A stretch of DNA of 64,000 nucleotides from Maratus speciosus (lineage: Eukaryota > Arthropoda > Arachnida > Araneae > Salticidae): positions 443,784,619 to 443,848,618 of the forward strand of contig OZ010786.1 of the NCBI GenBank assembly GCA_963932465.1. The letters run 5' to 3'. Below the pieces are notes generated by a model, which was not told where the DNA came from, made no database searches, and saw only the letters and a program-made list of their open reading frames with translations. This document shows positions 10,856 to 23,007 of the stretch, one piece after another; position 1 is the stretch's first letter, and each line of letters begins with the position of its first letter. The translations under genes were made by a program, and so were the position numbers.

Positions 10856-11450
10856 ATTATATTTTTGAAGAAAATTTTAAAAAATAATAATTAGATTTGT
10901 TTTCGTCGTCATTTTTAATTTAAAACTATCAAAAAAGGAAAAAAAATGAAATAAGAATTAAATGGTCACGCGTTAAATTAAAAAATTAGGGAAAATTGCG
11001 TCAAAATATTTATGCGTAAATGTTAAAAAAAAGTACTGAAACTTTAAAAGAATAAAATATTACACGCGGAACGCATTTAAATGTGGTAATTACATCATAT
11101 GTAAAATGATCCACAGAATAAAGAGAAAGAATGCCCGAATATTAAATATCGTCATATTTAAAGTATGTAAAATAATAAAATTATTACGAGTGAAAAACTT
11201 TTAATGGTGAATATCTGATCATATTTAAAAAACTCAATTCTCAAACATTTTAAAATTAACTAATATATTTACACGCAAATCTTAAAAGAGAAAAGCTTTA
11301 TAATAAATAAATTATTACATTAGGAATACCTGTAATAGCGAAAATTACATCACATATTAAAATGATACATTTAAAACATTTTTCAATCTGGAGAATTTTT
11401 ATGTGACATCAGATGGTGTAAATATATAGTGTGGCTAGAAAATTTGTTTA
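10856..11450. other. Unassigned AT-rich DNA
   Basis: No recognisable gene. It is possibly the continuation of the dispersed repeat interrupted at 8812-8855, but no clear match was found. Confidence 0.4.
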
Positions 11451-11717
11451 TACAGGGTGTTTCACAAAGGACCCATAATTTTTTAAAAATCAGTAACTCC
11501 GAAACGGTGATAAATAGAAACATGAAACCAGTGGTATGTTTATTATAAAAAATCGTAAGAATCTTACACATAAATCTCAAAATTTGGTTAAAAATAGCGC
11601 CGATAGATGGCACTGCGTTAAAAAGGCTGTATCGCATTAAGAGTGATTCAAAAGGTGCACTTTTTACATAACAGAATTGTCGCAAACTCAGAATGAAATT
11701 GTCACTGACTCTGAACA

Positions 11718-13745
11718 TTAATCTTTACAAATGTTTCTGAATCCGATCAAGGAACTGCCTATGCCTTCTGTGCTTATAAAAAAAAATGTATTCTAACTCA
11801 CCAGGTTAAGCTACAGTATAACAACTCAATTTTTCAAGCTGGGCAGTTAGCCATTCTAGCCGCCATAGATTGGGAAAATTCTTCTACAATGGATAATTAA
11901 AAATCGATAATTATAAATGGATAAATCAAGTCTTCACCTAACGGAAGATATTTTCACAGCAGATTTCATAAACACACAAATACCGTATATCCTAGAGTAT
12001 AACACGCATCAATAATTTGAGAGTATATATTTCTATCTCAGGCATATATTGCCGTATAGCACGTATCAAGTTTTTCCCACGAAAACAAACCAGAAATACT
12101 TAGAACAAAAACAGTTAAGTGTACAGAAGTTTGTCGTTGATAGACAAAAGAAGAAAAACTATGATTTGTCTCAAATTTGAATTATGGACGAAACGCCAGT
12201 AATGTTCGTATAATGGGAAACAAATAGCGTATAAAAATCAAGTGTAAAAACAATTCCATTTAAAACTAAGGGACACAAAGAAGCCCACTTCACATTGTCT
12301 CTTTCTTGCTTAGCTAAAGAACCAAATTTTAAAAAAAATGGTAATTTTCAAACGAAAGACAAAGCTATTTGGTAATTTTCCAAATGGAGGTTTTGTTCAT
12401 GTCGATGAGAAGGGCTGGATAAACGAAAATGGATTAAACTATGGATAAAAAATATTTAAGAAAAGCCTCCTTAAGCGTTTAAAATACCGGAAGTCTCTTA
12501 GTTTGAGACATGTTTAGATCCCACCAGAAGAGACATAATAATAAAAAAAGAATAAATGGATCTTATCATATTTATGGCTAGATGAAAGCGACAGTGGGGA
12601 TAAAATACATGAAAGCGAGAATTGATGAAGAAGATTACAATATCGAAAACATAAATGAGGACGAGTATAACGAACGTTTCTTCTTATCTGGTAAGGAAGA
12701 TTAAGTAAGTATATGTTGTAAGTTACTTGGCTTATATTGATATTTAAATGCGCTTAAATATACCTCTAAAAATTCGGAATGTTTCTTCTTATGTTTTAGC
12801 ATCAACGATTTTGTAGTCGGTGTATAACACGCACACGGAAAAATGAAGTTATTAAGAAGAGTTAAAAGTGCGTGTTATACGCCGAAATATACGGTAATTA
12901 AAAAGTTTTAAGAAACAAAGAAAAGTATTCAATTCCATTGAATAAAAGGTCATTCAGGATCATATGGCAACGATCATGCGGATGCACTAGCAAAGAACGC
13001 AATAGCACAAGACGGCGTGCAGGAAAAATATCATCCACTCCCAACCTCCATTCTTAAAAATGTTTTAAAATAAAAAGCTCTAACCCAATGGCAAATGGAC
13101 TGCGACTACAGCAATGTAGGGAGATACAGATATTCAATTCAGCTCAAAGTAAATTTAAAGGCATCATTACAACATAGAAAACTTTATATATTTGCAACCA
13201 ATCATGGACCTTTTCCAGCTTATCTTCGTAAAACTAATAAAGCCCCAACTCCATACTGTATATGTGTCAAACTTGGTACCTCAATTCATTACCTAACTGA
13301 ATGCACATTAACTCCTTATTCCATATCCGAAAATCCAGAACTATACAACTACAGCAGTGGTTCAATATTGTGCAAAACCTCAATCTCTCTACTCTAAAAT
13401 AATAGAATGTGTCAAGATTATAGAAAATAACCAATTTATTTTTCAGCGTTCAACCAATTATTATGAGGATTCTGATCTCGAACAATAACTATCGTAATCT
13501 GTACGCAAAAGTTTTATAACTTGTTCTCGTCTTACAAAAATAACTCTCACCAAATTACTCATAGACTTTTAGATAGAACCTTTATCAACTCTTATATAGA
13601 CTTTTAAATAGAGCATTCAACAATTCACTTATAGACTGGAAAATAGTTTATTTACCATATCATAAATTGCAAACATTACTTTCATCTTGTAAATTAGTTT
13701 ATTTTCAAACATTGTTAAATATTATTGTATTTTTTTTAATAAACT
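11718..13745 (+). pseudogene. 5'-truncated non-LTR retrotransposon, RNase H and C-terminal end
   Basis: Two coding remnants in order belong to the end of a non-LTR ORF2. At 11718-11970 the frame gives FTN-S-SDQGTAYAFCAY and NNSIFQAGQLAILAAI, matching the start of an RNase H domain; the usual E of the QAELLA motif is G. At 12942-13397 it gives IKGHSGSYGNDHADALAKNA, the RNase H C-terminal motif. One stop follows, then a 100-codon open tail containing FATNHGPFPAYLRK and CICVKLGTSIHYLTECTLTP, a cysteine/histidine tail typical of I/Jockey-group arthropod elements. A pogo remnant at 11981-12896 splits the RNase H domain. A T/A-rich 3' end near 13729-13742 precedes resumption of mariner sequence. 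No target duplication was identified. Confidence 0.75.
11981..12896 (+). mobile_element. Pogo/Tigger element remnant, innermost of the nest
   Basis: The terminal repeats are 11981-12009 and 12868-12896: TACCGTATAT, four variable bases, then GTATAACACGCA, with TA at each tip. The interior retains broken pieces of a DDE_1-type transposase: MDETPV near 12184, PFKTKGHKEAHFTLSLSCLA near 12260, and VDEKGW-ENGL near 12405. The acidic tail sits near 12600-12700. Many stops and deletions leave only about 916 bp. It interrupts the RNase H coding region of the surrounding non-LTR fragment. Confidence 0.8.
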
Positions 13746-13755
13746 AGCAACGCGG

Positions 13756-14805
13756 GATCTGGAAGCCTATGGCGAGTGGTGGGTTATTATGCGCTGCAGA
13801 ACCTGCTGTAGTGTGTCACCGGAAATCGTCACACAAGCTTGACAAATAGCCTCTTCGAGCTCACCGAGTGTTAAAGGATTGTTCCGGTAAAACAATGTCC
13901 TTCAGTGTGCTCCACTAAAAGTGATCGCAGGGAGTAAGGTCGGAGGAACACGGAGGCCACTCCATGCCTTTTCCTTTCACTCTCGAATAGTTCAACTCAA
14001 TAATACTATCGTCGAAGTATTCGTCCAGAAAGTCAAAAACGTCTTGCGCACCATGCGGACGAGCCCCATCATGCAAGAGCCACGCCGTGACTGGTCGATC
14101 GTCTAACGCTTGTTGAGTGGCGACAAACTGTTTCAAAAGCGCAATATACCGCTCAGTCGTCACCGTTTCTCGAATGAAAAAGGGGTGAATAATGCCTTTT
14201 CGACAAATTACAGACCAAACTATAAGTTTTTGACTATTGAGTGGTCGTGCGTGAGCCAAATGTGGATTTTCTGTACCCGAAAATCACCAATTGTTTGTGT
14301 TAACGACACCATCCATATAAAAATGAGCCTCATCCATAAACCATATTCGGCCGACATCGAAACCAGAACCATCAATGTTATCGAACATCTCGTTAGCGAA
14401 ATCCTCTCGTTGTCGCTCATCTCAAACTGGTACGGCGTTCTGGCATTGAATCTTGCAAGGAAACATGTGTAATATTTTACGCAGGATTCTGTACGTGCTG
14501 GATGACTTGATTCCAGTTTCAGCTGCAAGTATGCGGACAAATTTATTTTACTCTCAATAACTGCAGCAAGTGTCGTTCAATTTCCAGGAGTAACGACGTA
14601 GAGGGTCCGACCCACATTTTTTGGCTAACGCATCAGCCACGTTGCCTGTCTGTTGAAAATTTTTGAAAAGCTCACAAATTCTTTTCCCATCTGGGCCTTT
14701 TGTGACTTGAAATCGCGTTTCAAAATTTCTTTTTGTGGCAGTAGGACTCTGATTTAATTGGTTGTACTCCAACACAATAAGCACACATTCCTCGGCGGTA
14801 TACAT
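13756..14805 (-). pseudogene. Mariner-family transposase, frameshifted
   Basis: Reading the minus strand from a probable start at 14805, MYTAEECVLIVLEYNQLNQS opens a helix-turn-helix of the DUF4817 type. It is followed by PDGKRICELFKNFQQTGNVA and then frame breaks around 14550. The catalytic core is still legible. A first aspartate is in MDEAHFYMDG (codon 14332-14334). Then come NPHLAHARPLNSQKLIVWSV, the second aspartate in LLHDGARPH, and the third in PPCSSDLTPCDHF. Stops and frame changes occur before NPHL and elsewhere. Spacing of the last two acidic residues (47 residues) is unusually long because of a short insertion-like stretch. The C-terminus runs into the nested retrotransposon. Confidence 0.75.
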
Positions 14806-15079
14806 CCCTTTCGGAATTATATTCAAATCTGATGCGCTCAGATTTGAATGGCGAAATCTTCGACGGCAAGTCATTCTGTGATTCTGATCTCTCTTCAGAA
14901 GGATTCTTAACGCTCTCAAAGCCATCTATCTGCGCTATTTTTAACTAAACTTTGAGATTTATGTATAAGAATCTTACGATTTTTTTAATAAACATACCAC
15001 TGGTTTCATATTTCTATCTATCATCGTTTCCGAGTTATTAATTTTTAAAGTTAGGGGGTCCTTTGTGAAACACCCTGTA

Positions 15080-15473
15080 TATTACATCATTTGATGCAGT
15101 ATAAATACAGGTAATTGTATACGCAAAATGAATTTGATTTATTTTGCATTACTATTCGATAAATACATATTACAAAATTCGGATATTTTTTTATTAATAT
15201 AAACAATATACATTGTAAAAAAAAAACATGAAAAAAGCTACCACGCTACCACCAATCTTTCGTAATGCGTGGATTATTTGACCCAAGATAACCACCTTTT
15301 GAACCAGAAAATGTATTTGATGAAATTTTATTTATTTACTTTCACGTTTCTACATGGAACTTATATAATTTTATTGCTTATACAAAATTCTCGTTCGAAA
15401 TATATTAAATCCCATTCAAATTAACCCACATATTATGCACGATTAGTTTCAGGTTGGCACCTATGTATCTATT
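15080..15473. other. Unassigned AT-rich DNA
   Basis: No gene or repeat recognised. Confidence 0.5.
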
Positions 15474-15704
15474 ATTGTTCATAATGTTTATATTATGAAC
15501 AATATGAACATAATATAAACATACAAAATTCATGTTTTGTATGAACATACAAAACATAATGGTAACATGGTAATGGTTTACTACCATTACCATGTAATGG
15601 TAGTAAACCATTACATGGTTACTGACCATGTAATGGTCAGTACATGACCATTATGTACTGACCATATGTACATAATGGTCAGTTCATATTATGTACACTG
15701 ACCA
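15474..15704. repeat. Chain of overlapping perfect palindromes
   Basis: At least eleven short hairpins overlap like links. Examples: 15474-15485 with 15492-15503 (12 bp), 15486-15497 with 15509-15520 (12 bp), and 15571-15589 with 15595-15613 (19 bp, 5-nt loop). Several more follow, built from ATGGTCAGTACAT-type words, ending with 15676-15683 with 15697-15704. Each arm is reused as an arm or loop of the next hairpin. An open frame spans part of it on the minus strand but is only a repetitive by-product. Confidence 0.9.
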
Positions 15705-15999
15705 CTTTTTATGGAAATACATTGAAACTATTTACGCATCTTTTGTAAAATTTATATTTATCACAATTTCATACTTTGAAGAAAGTAAGTACTGTTTATT
15801 TTAAATGAACAGCTCATTCTAAAATTCAGTAAAAATGTAAGCATTCATACTGAAATCTACCGTTAATAAAATATTTGAATTTCTAAAATGTCCTTAAAAA
15901 ACTGCATATTGTACGAATACTGTCTTCAAAAGGGTATATATTTTGCTGAAATCTCAAACAAAATTCTGAAACTCCATGTCAATCAACTTATTTTTACAA
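15705..15999. other. Unassigned AT-rich DNA
   Basis: No gene or repeat recognised. Confidence 0.5.
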
Positions 16000-17538
16000 C
16001 TAGCAGGCTATGCCCGCTGCGCTGGTCAGTATTTCCAAATAAACCTTGAATTAAGCGAAATGGTGAATTCGAACTTGTATTTTTTTATTTTTTTTTATGG
16101 ACCTTTAGCTTGAATGTTCTTCAGCGTTGCTGAAAAGATGCGAATGCCATTGCGATATTATATTACCTTATGCGTTGGACAAAATTTAGCTATTAAGAAG
16201 CAGTTCTTTTAGTTGATTTTTTAGTTGATTATTCACTGTGCACTTTTGGTAGGGAAATGAGGCCGTTATGACAATAGGAATTAAAATGTTCTCATATCTG
16301 ACAATATTAAATTAGGGATGCATTACAATGATTGCTGAGATTTACCATTGAACTTGAATAATGCTCGGGTGGTTTATTTTCGTTTGTTTGTCCTTGATCT
16401 CCTGGCCTCTCAGCTCGCGCAATATGTGATTCTGGTAGCTTAAATACAACCTCACTGGATGTTAGTTATATTTCTTAATAAACACCCTCTTGTGCTACTA
16501 CTGTTTTCCCTCTTTGGATTCTAGCAGAATAAATACTGTCAAAAAAGTAATAAATTATTTGCAGACAAAGAAGATTGTTTAACTTTCATATTTAAAAGAG
16601 AAGTGAAACATAAAAATGTGTGTTTTTAAAGATGAATTGCCTGAATAAATCTAAAATGACGTCATTTTCACTGTCTTTTCATTTTGTAGACCAGCTGAAA
16701 TCATGTAACGGTTAACCCGGGAAAAAACACGATGACTTAATCTTGTAGAAAAATAAACCTCATGCATCCAATAAAATCTTTATAATCATCCGTAATCGAC
16801 GTCATTGTGAGGGTTCACGTGAAACATTAAAACTGATGCAACAATATTGTTCCACGTGTATCAGGGTTAAGGTCTGACAATGATAAATAGAGTTAGTTAT
16901 ACAAAAATTTTAGCACTATGCATTTTGGTGAATACCTGAACCGAAGATTTATTTTGCATTTTTCTAAAGAGCATAATAACACGGACAAACAAAAAGGCCT
17001 GCTATTTTCTTTATATTTAAGAGTAAATTAATCTTACGTCTGTTGTGTAAATAACCCAGATTATGAAAATAACTCTTAATTTGTTGCTGCGTTTAGCTGT
17101 TAGAGTTAGCGTCAGGACGATTCGCTTTATACTAATCGAAATTCCAGGTAATTTAATCCTATCTAGGCCACGGGCATTATTCCATTTGCCAGCATTTAGT
17201 AATCGCTAATTTCAAAATATGTCTAATCTTTTGAATTTTTATACGCCATTCAATATGCTAATTATCGGGTGACATGATTCCGTAAGATTAGTCCAATATC
17301 TTCAATAAAACATTTTTTAAACAATGATTAAGCAAAAAAGCAAAAGAAAGTTATGCAGAAAAAGCTAAAAAGAAATGACAAATTAGTAAGTAATATTTAT
17401 TGAAAAATGTTTATTTATTTATTTATTTATTTTTATAGTAATAACGTATAATTGCAGAAATCTTCTTAACAATATTCTTAAATCCTAACTTTTAAACCAG
17501 TGAATATTCCTATAAGTGAAATCGACAATATGTTCGGC

Positions 17539-17584
<46 letters not shown>

Positions 17585-18641
17585 ATAATACACAATATTC
17601 AGTTAATTAATAAGTAATGATCTGAGTTCGGGGATATAAAAATCACATGCTTGAGGAAAACAAAACGCATGTTTCCATAGTAATGGTATTCCATAGTATG
17701 GTAAAAAATAATATGTTAAATCTTTGAAAGTAAATTATTTTAGAATATGTGTGTATATGGAAAACATTTACACTAAAATTTAAATGATTGACTACATAAT
17801 TATAATTTTAACTGGTTTTTATATAATTTACGCTTGAATATAAAAATGTACTCCGAAATGCTCTTCTCTCGGCTTATTTCATACTTTTGTCTAATTTGGC
17901 GACGAAGGTAATAAATAAATAGCATGTATCTCACTAATACAGCCATTTTTACAAATACTTCTAGTTTTTCCTGTAAATCATATGATGGGAGAATTATGTA
18001 TAATTAAATTGACCAAAAAAAAGAAAAAAAGAAAAAGACTAAGGAATGTAACATAGATTTTATTTCACCAAGTTTTCAGACACGTTTTTATTAACCTGGC
18101 GGAAGCAATAAAAGAGCTAAAAAAAAAAAAAATTGGCATTCAAAATTGTCAAATCAAATTTTCAGATTTATTTTTTTAACCTATAGCAAGCGATAATTCG
18201 CCAAATATTGTACCAATTGTAAAATTTCACAATAATTTATACTGTAAGTATTACAAATATTTATTCCATGTTTAAATTAAATATTTTCGTTATATAATAT
18301 TGTCTTATTAAGACTTTTTTTGTTGTTGTTTTTTAAATTAAATATCAGTATTTTTTTTCATTTATTCGCGAGGTGTTTGTATTACTTTCTAACAGATATA
18401 GCCATCTTAATTCTTTAATCAACAAACCTTTCGCCAAAAGATAATCACTGGCAACCTTTTCGTTCAAAATACCATTAAAATACGAAATTTATTATCCAAA
18501 ATCATAGCTATCCCTGTATATTTTCTCATAAACCACCCCGGGAATAATTCCTATCGAATGATACAATTTGGAAAAAAATCCAACGGGTAGTTTTTGAAAA
18601 CACTCGAGCGGAACTTTTAGATCTTACTGCTTTATAATATA
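16000..18641 (+). mobile_element. Uncharacterised repeat family, copy A
   Basis: The head CTAGCAGGCTATGCCCGCTG is at 16000. The tail has CCACCCCGGGAATAATTCC, then CACTCGAGCGGA, then CTTACTGCTTTATAATATA, ending at 18641. The same head and tail bound copy B (18642-24640), and the first ~300 bp and last ~1.3 kb align with it. A GC-rich head on an AT-rich body with a fixed tail could be Helitron-like, or the tail of an RTE-type retroelement (copy B ends in a short TGATGATGATG run). I cannot decide between them. A 40-bp A run lies at 17544-17583. No protein-coding content. Confidence 0.6.
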
Positions 18642-20010
18642 CTAGCAGGCTATGCCCGCTGCGCTGGTCAATTTTTCCAACTGAACATTGGTGAATTTGA
18701 ACTTGCATTTTAAACAATATGGACCTTCAGCTGCACCTTACTCATTGCTGAAAACGATGCGAACGCCATTGTGAATTAATATTACCTTAAGCGTTGGACA
18801 AAATTTAGCTATTAAGAAGTAATTCTTTTAGTTGATTACTAACGATGCACTTTTGGTAGGGTAATGAGACCGTTATGACAACAGGAATTAATGGCTCTAT
18901 AACTAATCAACATATAATGAAATGTTATATGCTAACACCATTCCTGAAATGTCATCTAACAGTGCCACTCGTATCAAAATACGTTCTGTAGATTTAAAAA
19001 AAAAAAGGCTAAACTTTCATAATCAGGTTCACTTAATTTTTTAACTCTTTTTTTTCCCTCTATGACTAAGTAGCGTTGAACAATATGTATACACTAAAAC
19101 CTTTCCAGAATTATTACGTAACCACTTGGGCACATATGTCATACATGCCCCATATAGGCGCGATATTTTTCTGACGCCAATGGCAGAAACATTGCAATAC
19201 GCAACAATACTTAACTGTCGTCAAACTGTCGCTATTTCGCTTGATGTGGTAACCCGGAAGTTGTTGTTAATGCTGTTTATGTTTTCGCCAAATTGGCGTC
19301 GGTATAAAATCGCGCCAATATGGGGTGTATATGACATCTGTACCACCATTTGTGTATATCCTATCAAAGTATTATAAACAATCGGAATGAAATGCAAATT
19401 TCCGTTTTAAATATATAGTAGATAATAATGATGCGAATTTGTGTAATAGAATTCATCGTGAAATTTTCGCTTCAAACATAAACGATGCTTTCAACATTAT
19501 AGCTAATACACCAATATGTGAAGTATCCGATCACGGAAGGTTAACTTGGATACCTATGAGCCCAAAGAAAAGTGAATATGTGGCTTTTGTGATACTTTTA
19601 TGTTAGCCGGGCGCAGGTAATAAATCAACAAAGATTGTTTTCATACCATATTCTTATATTTATTATTTTCATTTAAGATACAAACCTTTCACTCATTTCA
19701 TTTAAAATGCATGCCTTACACTAATTTCATTTAAAAAACTGAAAAGATAAACAATAACAGGAAATAATTCCATAATTAAAAACAAAGAATTATTTTTAAT
19801 TTACATACGCAAAATGTAACTACTGCTACTGGCAATTTTAAAAATGCTATTGGCGAGATCTGCGCACGGCTGTTATAAATGTACCCATTTTTTCTTCTTA
19901 TCGAGGAGCAAATTATAAATCGCCAAATATTATTCCTATTCCAATTTCTTTCATTGAAAATAATTTTTAAGTCGTTACAAACATTGCTTTCATATTTAAA
20001 TATTTTTGTT

Positions 20011-20641
20011 GGTACTACTTAGTTATCCCGTCGACCAATTTCACCAAATTGTACAAATTGACATAATTTTTATGTTAAATAACGAAAGAACAAATAAATT
20101 AGTATAACATTAATAAAAATACAAATAAAACGTTGAAATAAAAATCCCTTTGTGACGTAAACACGTGTAACTTGCTTAAAGTCAGGTGAATTTCACATTT
20201 ACGATCAACCATTATTGGCATTTAATCATATAATTTGGCGATAGATTTTTGGTCGACGGAATATCTAAGTAGTACCTTTTCGTTCTATAACGCTAATTTC
20301 TTAGTAAAATTGTTCCTTTTATTTTACACAGAATCACTAATCTTTTTTTTTTTTTTTTTGGTACCACTTAGTTATCCCGTCGACCAAAAATCTATTGCCA
20401 AATTATAAGATTAAATGCCAATAACGGTTGATCGTAAATGTCACATTCACTTGACTTCAAGGAAGTTACACGTGCATACGTCATCAAGTTATTTTTATTT
20501 CGACATTTTATTTGTATTTTTATTAATGTTATACTAATTTATTACTTCTTTCATTATTAAAATACAACTTATGTCAATTAATGTAATTTGGCGATTTATA
20601 TAATTTGGCGGAATTGGTCAACGGGATAACTAAGTAGTACC
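20011..20641. mobile_element. Two MITEs in inverted orientation, unit 1
   Basis: MITEs at 20011-20276 and 20360-20641 lie head-to-head about 83 bp apart. Each is bounded by inverted repeats starting GGTACTACTTAGTTATCCCG. They are complementary to one another over nearly their whole length, so the pair forms a long hairpin. The spacer ends in an 18-bp T run. No TSD was determined. Confidence 0.7.
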
Positions 20642-22350
20642 ATTTTTTTTTATTAAGATGTTTGTATTTTTTTTTTCAATCTCATAGAGCCGTTTTTATT
20701 CTTTATCCAAAAGAGTTAATTTGAATTTTTTTTGTTGCTAGAGTAACGGATGTAATGTTAGATATTTTGAGGTTTAGACGCCAAAGACACCGCCAAATTA
20801 GAAAAATATGAAAAATGTCATGAACTGTTGGACTTATAAGAATTTACTTGGCACCAATCGATTCAGCATACAAAAATACATTAAATTATGCTATCATCTG
20901 ACGCATAAATATAATATCCCATTTTCAAGGAATGTTTTCCCTCCCCTTGCAAAAACGCCGTTAGGGGTGATACTTTAGAAAATCCTTTCTTAGCGATACT
21001 ATATAGATATGCCATTTGGCGGTGACTCGATGATCGAAAATTAGTCCAATATCATTTGAAATATTACATAACAAAGAAGAAATTACGACGAAAGACGAAG
21101 AAGAAATGACGAATTACAAAAGACTTGCAATTTTTGTTTTCAAAATGTTGAATTTTTCGATAATAATAACGCATGATTGTATAAATATCCTTAAAAACTA
21201 TCTTCATTTCCTAGATTTCGAAGGTGTGAATTTTCCTATAAATGATATTGGCGATATGACTTAAGAAAAAATGAAATAAACAATAGATAATATTTGCTTG
21301 AAAAATGGATAATATTCATTGATCTGAGTTCGAGTTTATAAATATCACATGCTTTCGGAATCACGGTGAAAAACATTTTAAAAAATATGATTTGTATTTG
21401 ATTCCATTTTTAAAATATTAACTGATATCTATATAAGTTGCAATTGAATATAAAAATGTACTCAAAAAAAAGGTCTCGTTCACTTGAAAAAACACCATTT
21501 ATGAGAATATCCTCAAACTAGTGTCACACTTATGCATTTTTGACTTAAAATCACATTGTTTGGCGACAAAAGTAAAATAAAAAATCGTAAAGGAATAAAT
21601 AATAATTACACATGTAACTCACAATTACATCTGCTTCTTTCTTCTATAAGTTACGTGATGGGGTTTAGATAAAAAGAAAAAGAAAAGATCAAAAAGAAAA
21701 AAAAATCATTAAAATTTCATCAAATCAAATTTTCAGATTCATTTCTATAATCTAACGCAAGCGATAGTGTGTTTACTGCGATTTTGTGTAATAGAATTCA
21801 TCGTGAAATTTTCGCTTCAAACATAAACGATGCTTTCAACATTATAGCTAATACACCAATATGTGAAGTATCCGATCACGGAAGGTTAACTTGGATACCT
21901 ATGAGCCCAAAGAAAAGTGAATATGTGGCTTTTGTGATACTTTTATGTTAGCCGGGCGCAGGTAATAAATCAACAAAGATTGTTTTCATACCATATTCTT
22001 ATATTTATTATTTTCATTTAAGATACAAACCTTTCACTCATTTCATTTAAAATGCATGCCTTACACTAATTTCAGTTAAAAAACTGAAAAGATAAACAAT
22101 AACAGGAAATAATTCCATAATTAAAAACAAAAAATCAATTTTAATTTACATGCGCAAAATGTAATTACTGCTACTGGCAATTTTAAAAATGCTATTGGCG
22201 AGATATGCGCATGGCTGTTATAAATTTACCCATTTTTTCTTAGAAAAGCAAATTATAAATCGCGAAATATTATTCCAATTCCAATTTCTTTCATTGAAAA
22301 TAATTTTTAAGTCGTTACAAACATTGCTTTCATATTTAAATACTTTCGTT

Positions 22351-23007
22351 GGTACTACTTAAGTTATCCCGTCAACCAATTTCACAAAATTATATAAATC
22401 GCCAAATTATACAAATTGACATAATTTTTATTTTAAATAACGAAAGAACTAATAAATTAGTATAACATTAATAAAAATACAAATAAAACGTCGAAGTAAG
22501 AATCACTTGGTGACGTGATTATGTGTAACTTGCTTAAAGTCAGGTGAATTTGACATTTACGATCAACCATTATTGGCATTTAATCTTATAGTTTGGCGAT
22601 AGATTTTTGGTCGACGGAATATCTAAGTAGTACCTTTTTCGTTTTATAATGCTAATTTTTCAGTACATTTTTTCCTTTTATTTTACGTAAAATCACTATT
22701 TTTTTTTTTTTTTTTGGTACTACTTAGTTATCCTGTCGACCAAAAATCTATCGCCAAATTATAAGATTAAATGCCAATAATGGTTGATCGTAAGTGTCAC
22801 ATTCACTTGACTTTAAGGAAGTTATACGTGTTTACGTCATCAAGTTATTTTTATTTCGACGTTTTATTTGTATTTTTATTAATGTTATGCTAATGTATTT
22901 GTTCTTTCGTTATTTAAAATACAAATTATGTCAATTAATATAATTTGGCGAGTGGTTTGGCGAATTATATAATTTGGCGAAATTGGTCAACGGGATAACT
23001 TAGTACC
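22351..23007. mobile_element. Same inverted MITE pair, unit 2
   Basis: Copies at 22351-22634 and 22716-23007 repeat the arrangement of the pair at 20011-20641. They were carried along by the 2.34-kb tandem duplication rather than inserted independently. Confidence 0.7.

Larger units (their letters stand above)
11453..15077 (-). mobile_element. Mariner-family element with ~158-bp TIRs, host of two nested insertions
   Basis: The TIRs are 11453-11611 and 14921-15077. Both begin CAGGGTGTTTCACAAAGGA and are bordered by TA (11451-11452 and 15078-15079). They run well beyond the usual ~30 bp, to a GATAGATGGC block. The gene is on the minus strand. About 2 kb of foreign DNA (roughly 11718-13745) interrupts the 3' half. 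Removing it leaves about 1.6 kb, a normal size. The gene is broken, so the copy is dead. Confidence 0.8.

Noticed and set aside
11383..11718. 111-codon open frame on the minus strand
   Set aside because: It covers the long left TIR and non-coding end of the mariner element and has no similarity to a transposase C-terminus.
15405..15629. 74-codon open frame on the minus strand, rich in His, Tyr, Met and Val
   Set aside because: It is produced by the palindrome chain; the residues mirror the repeated words.
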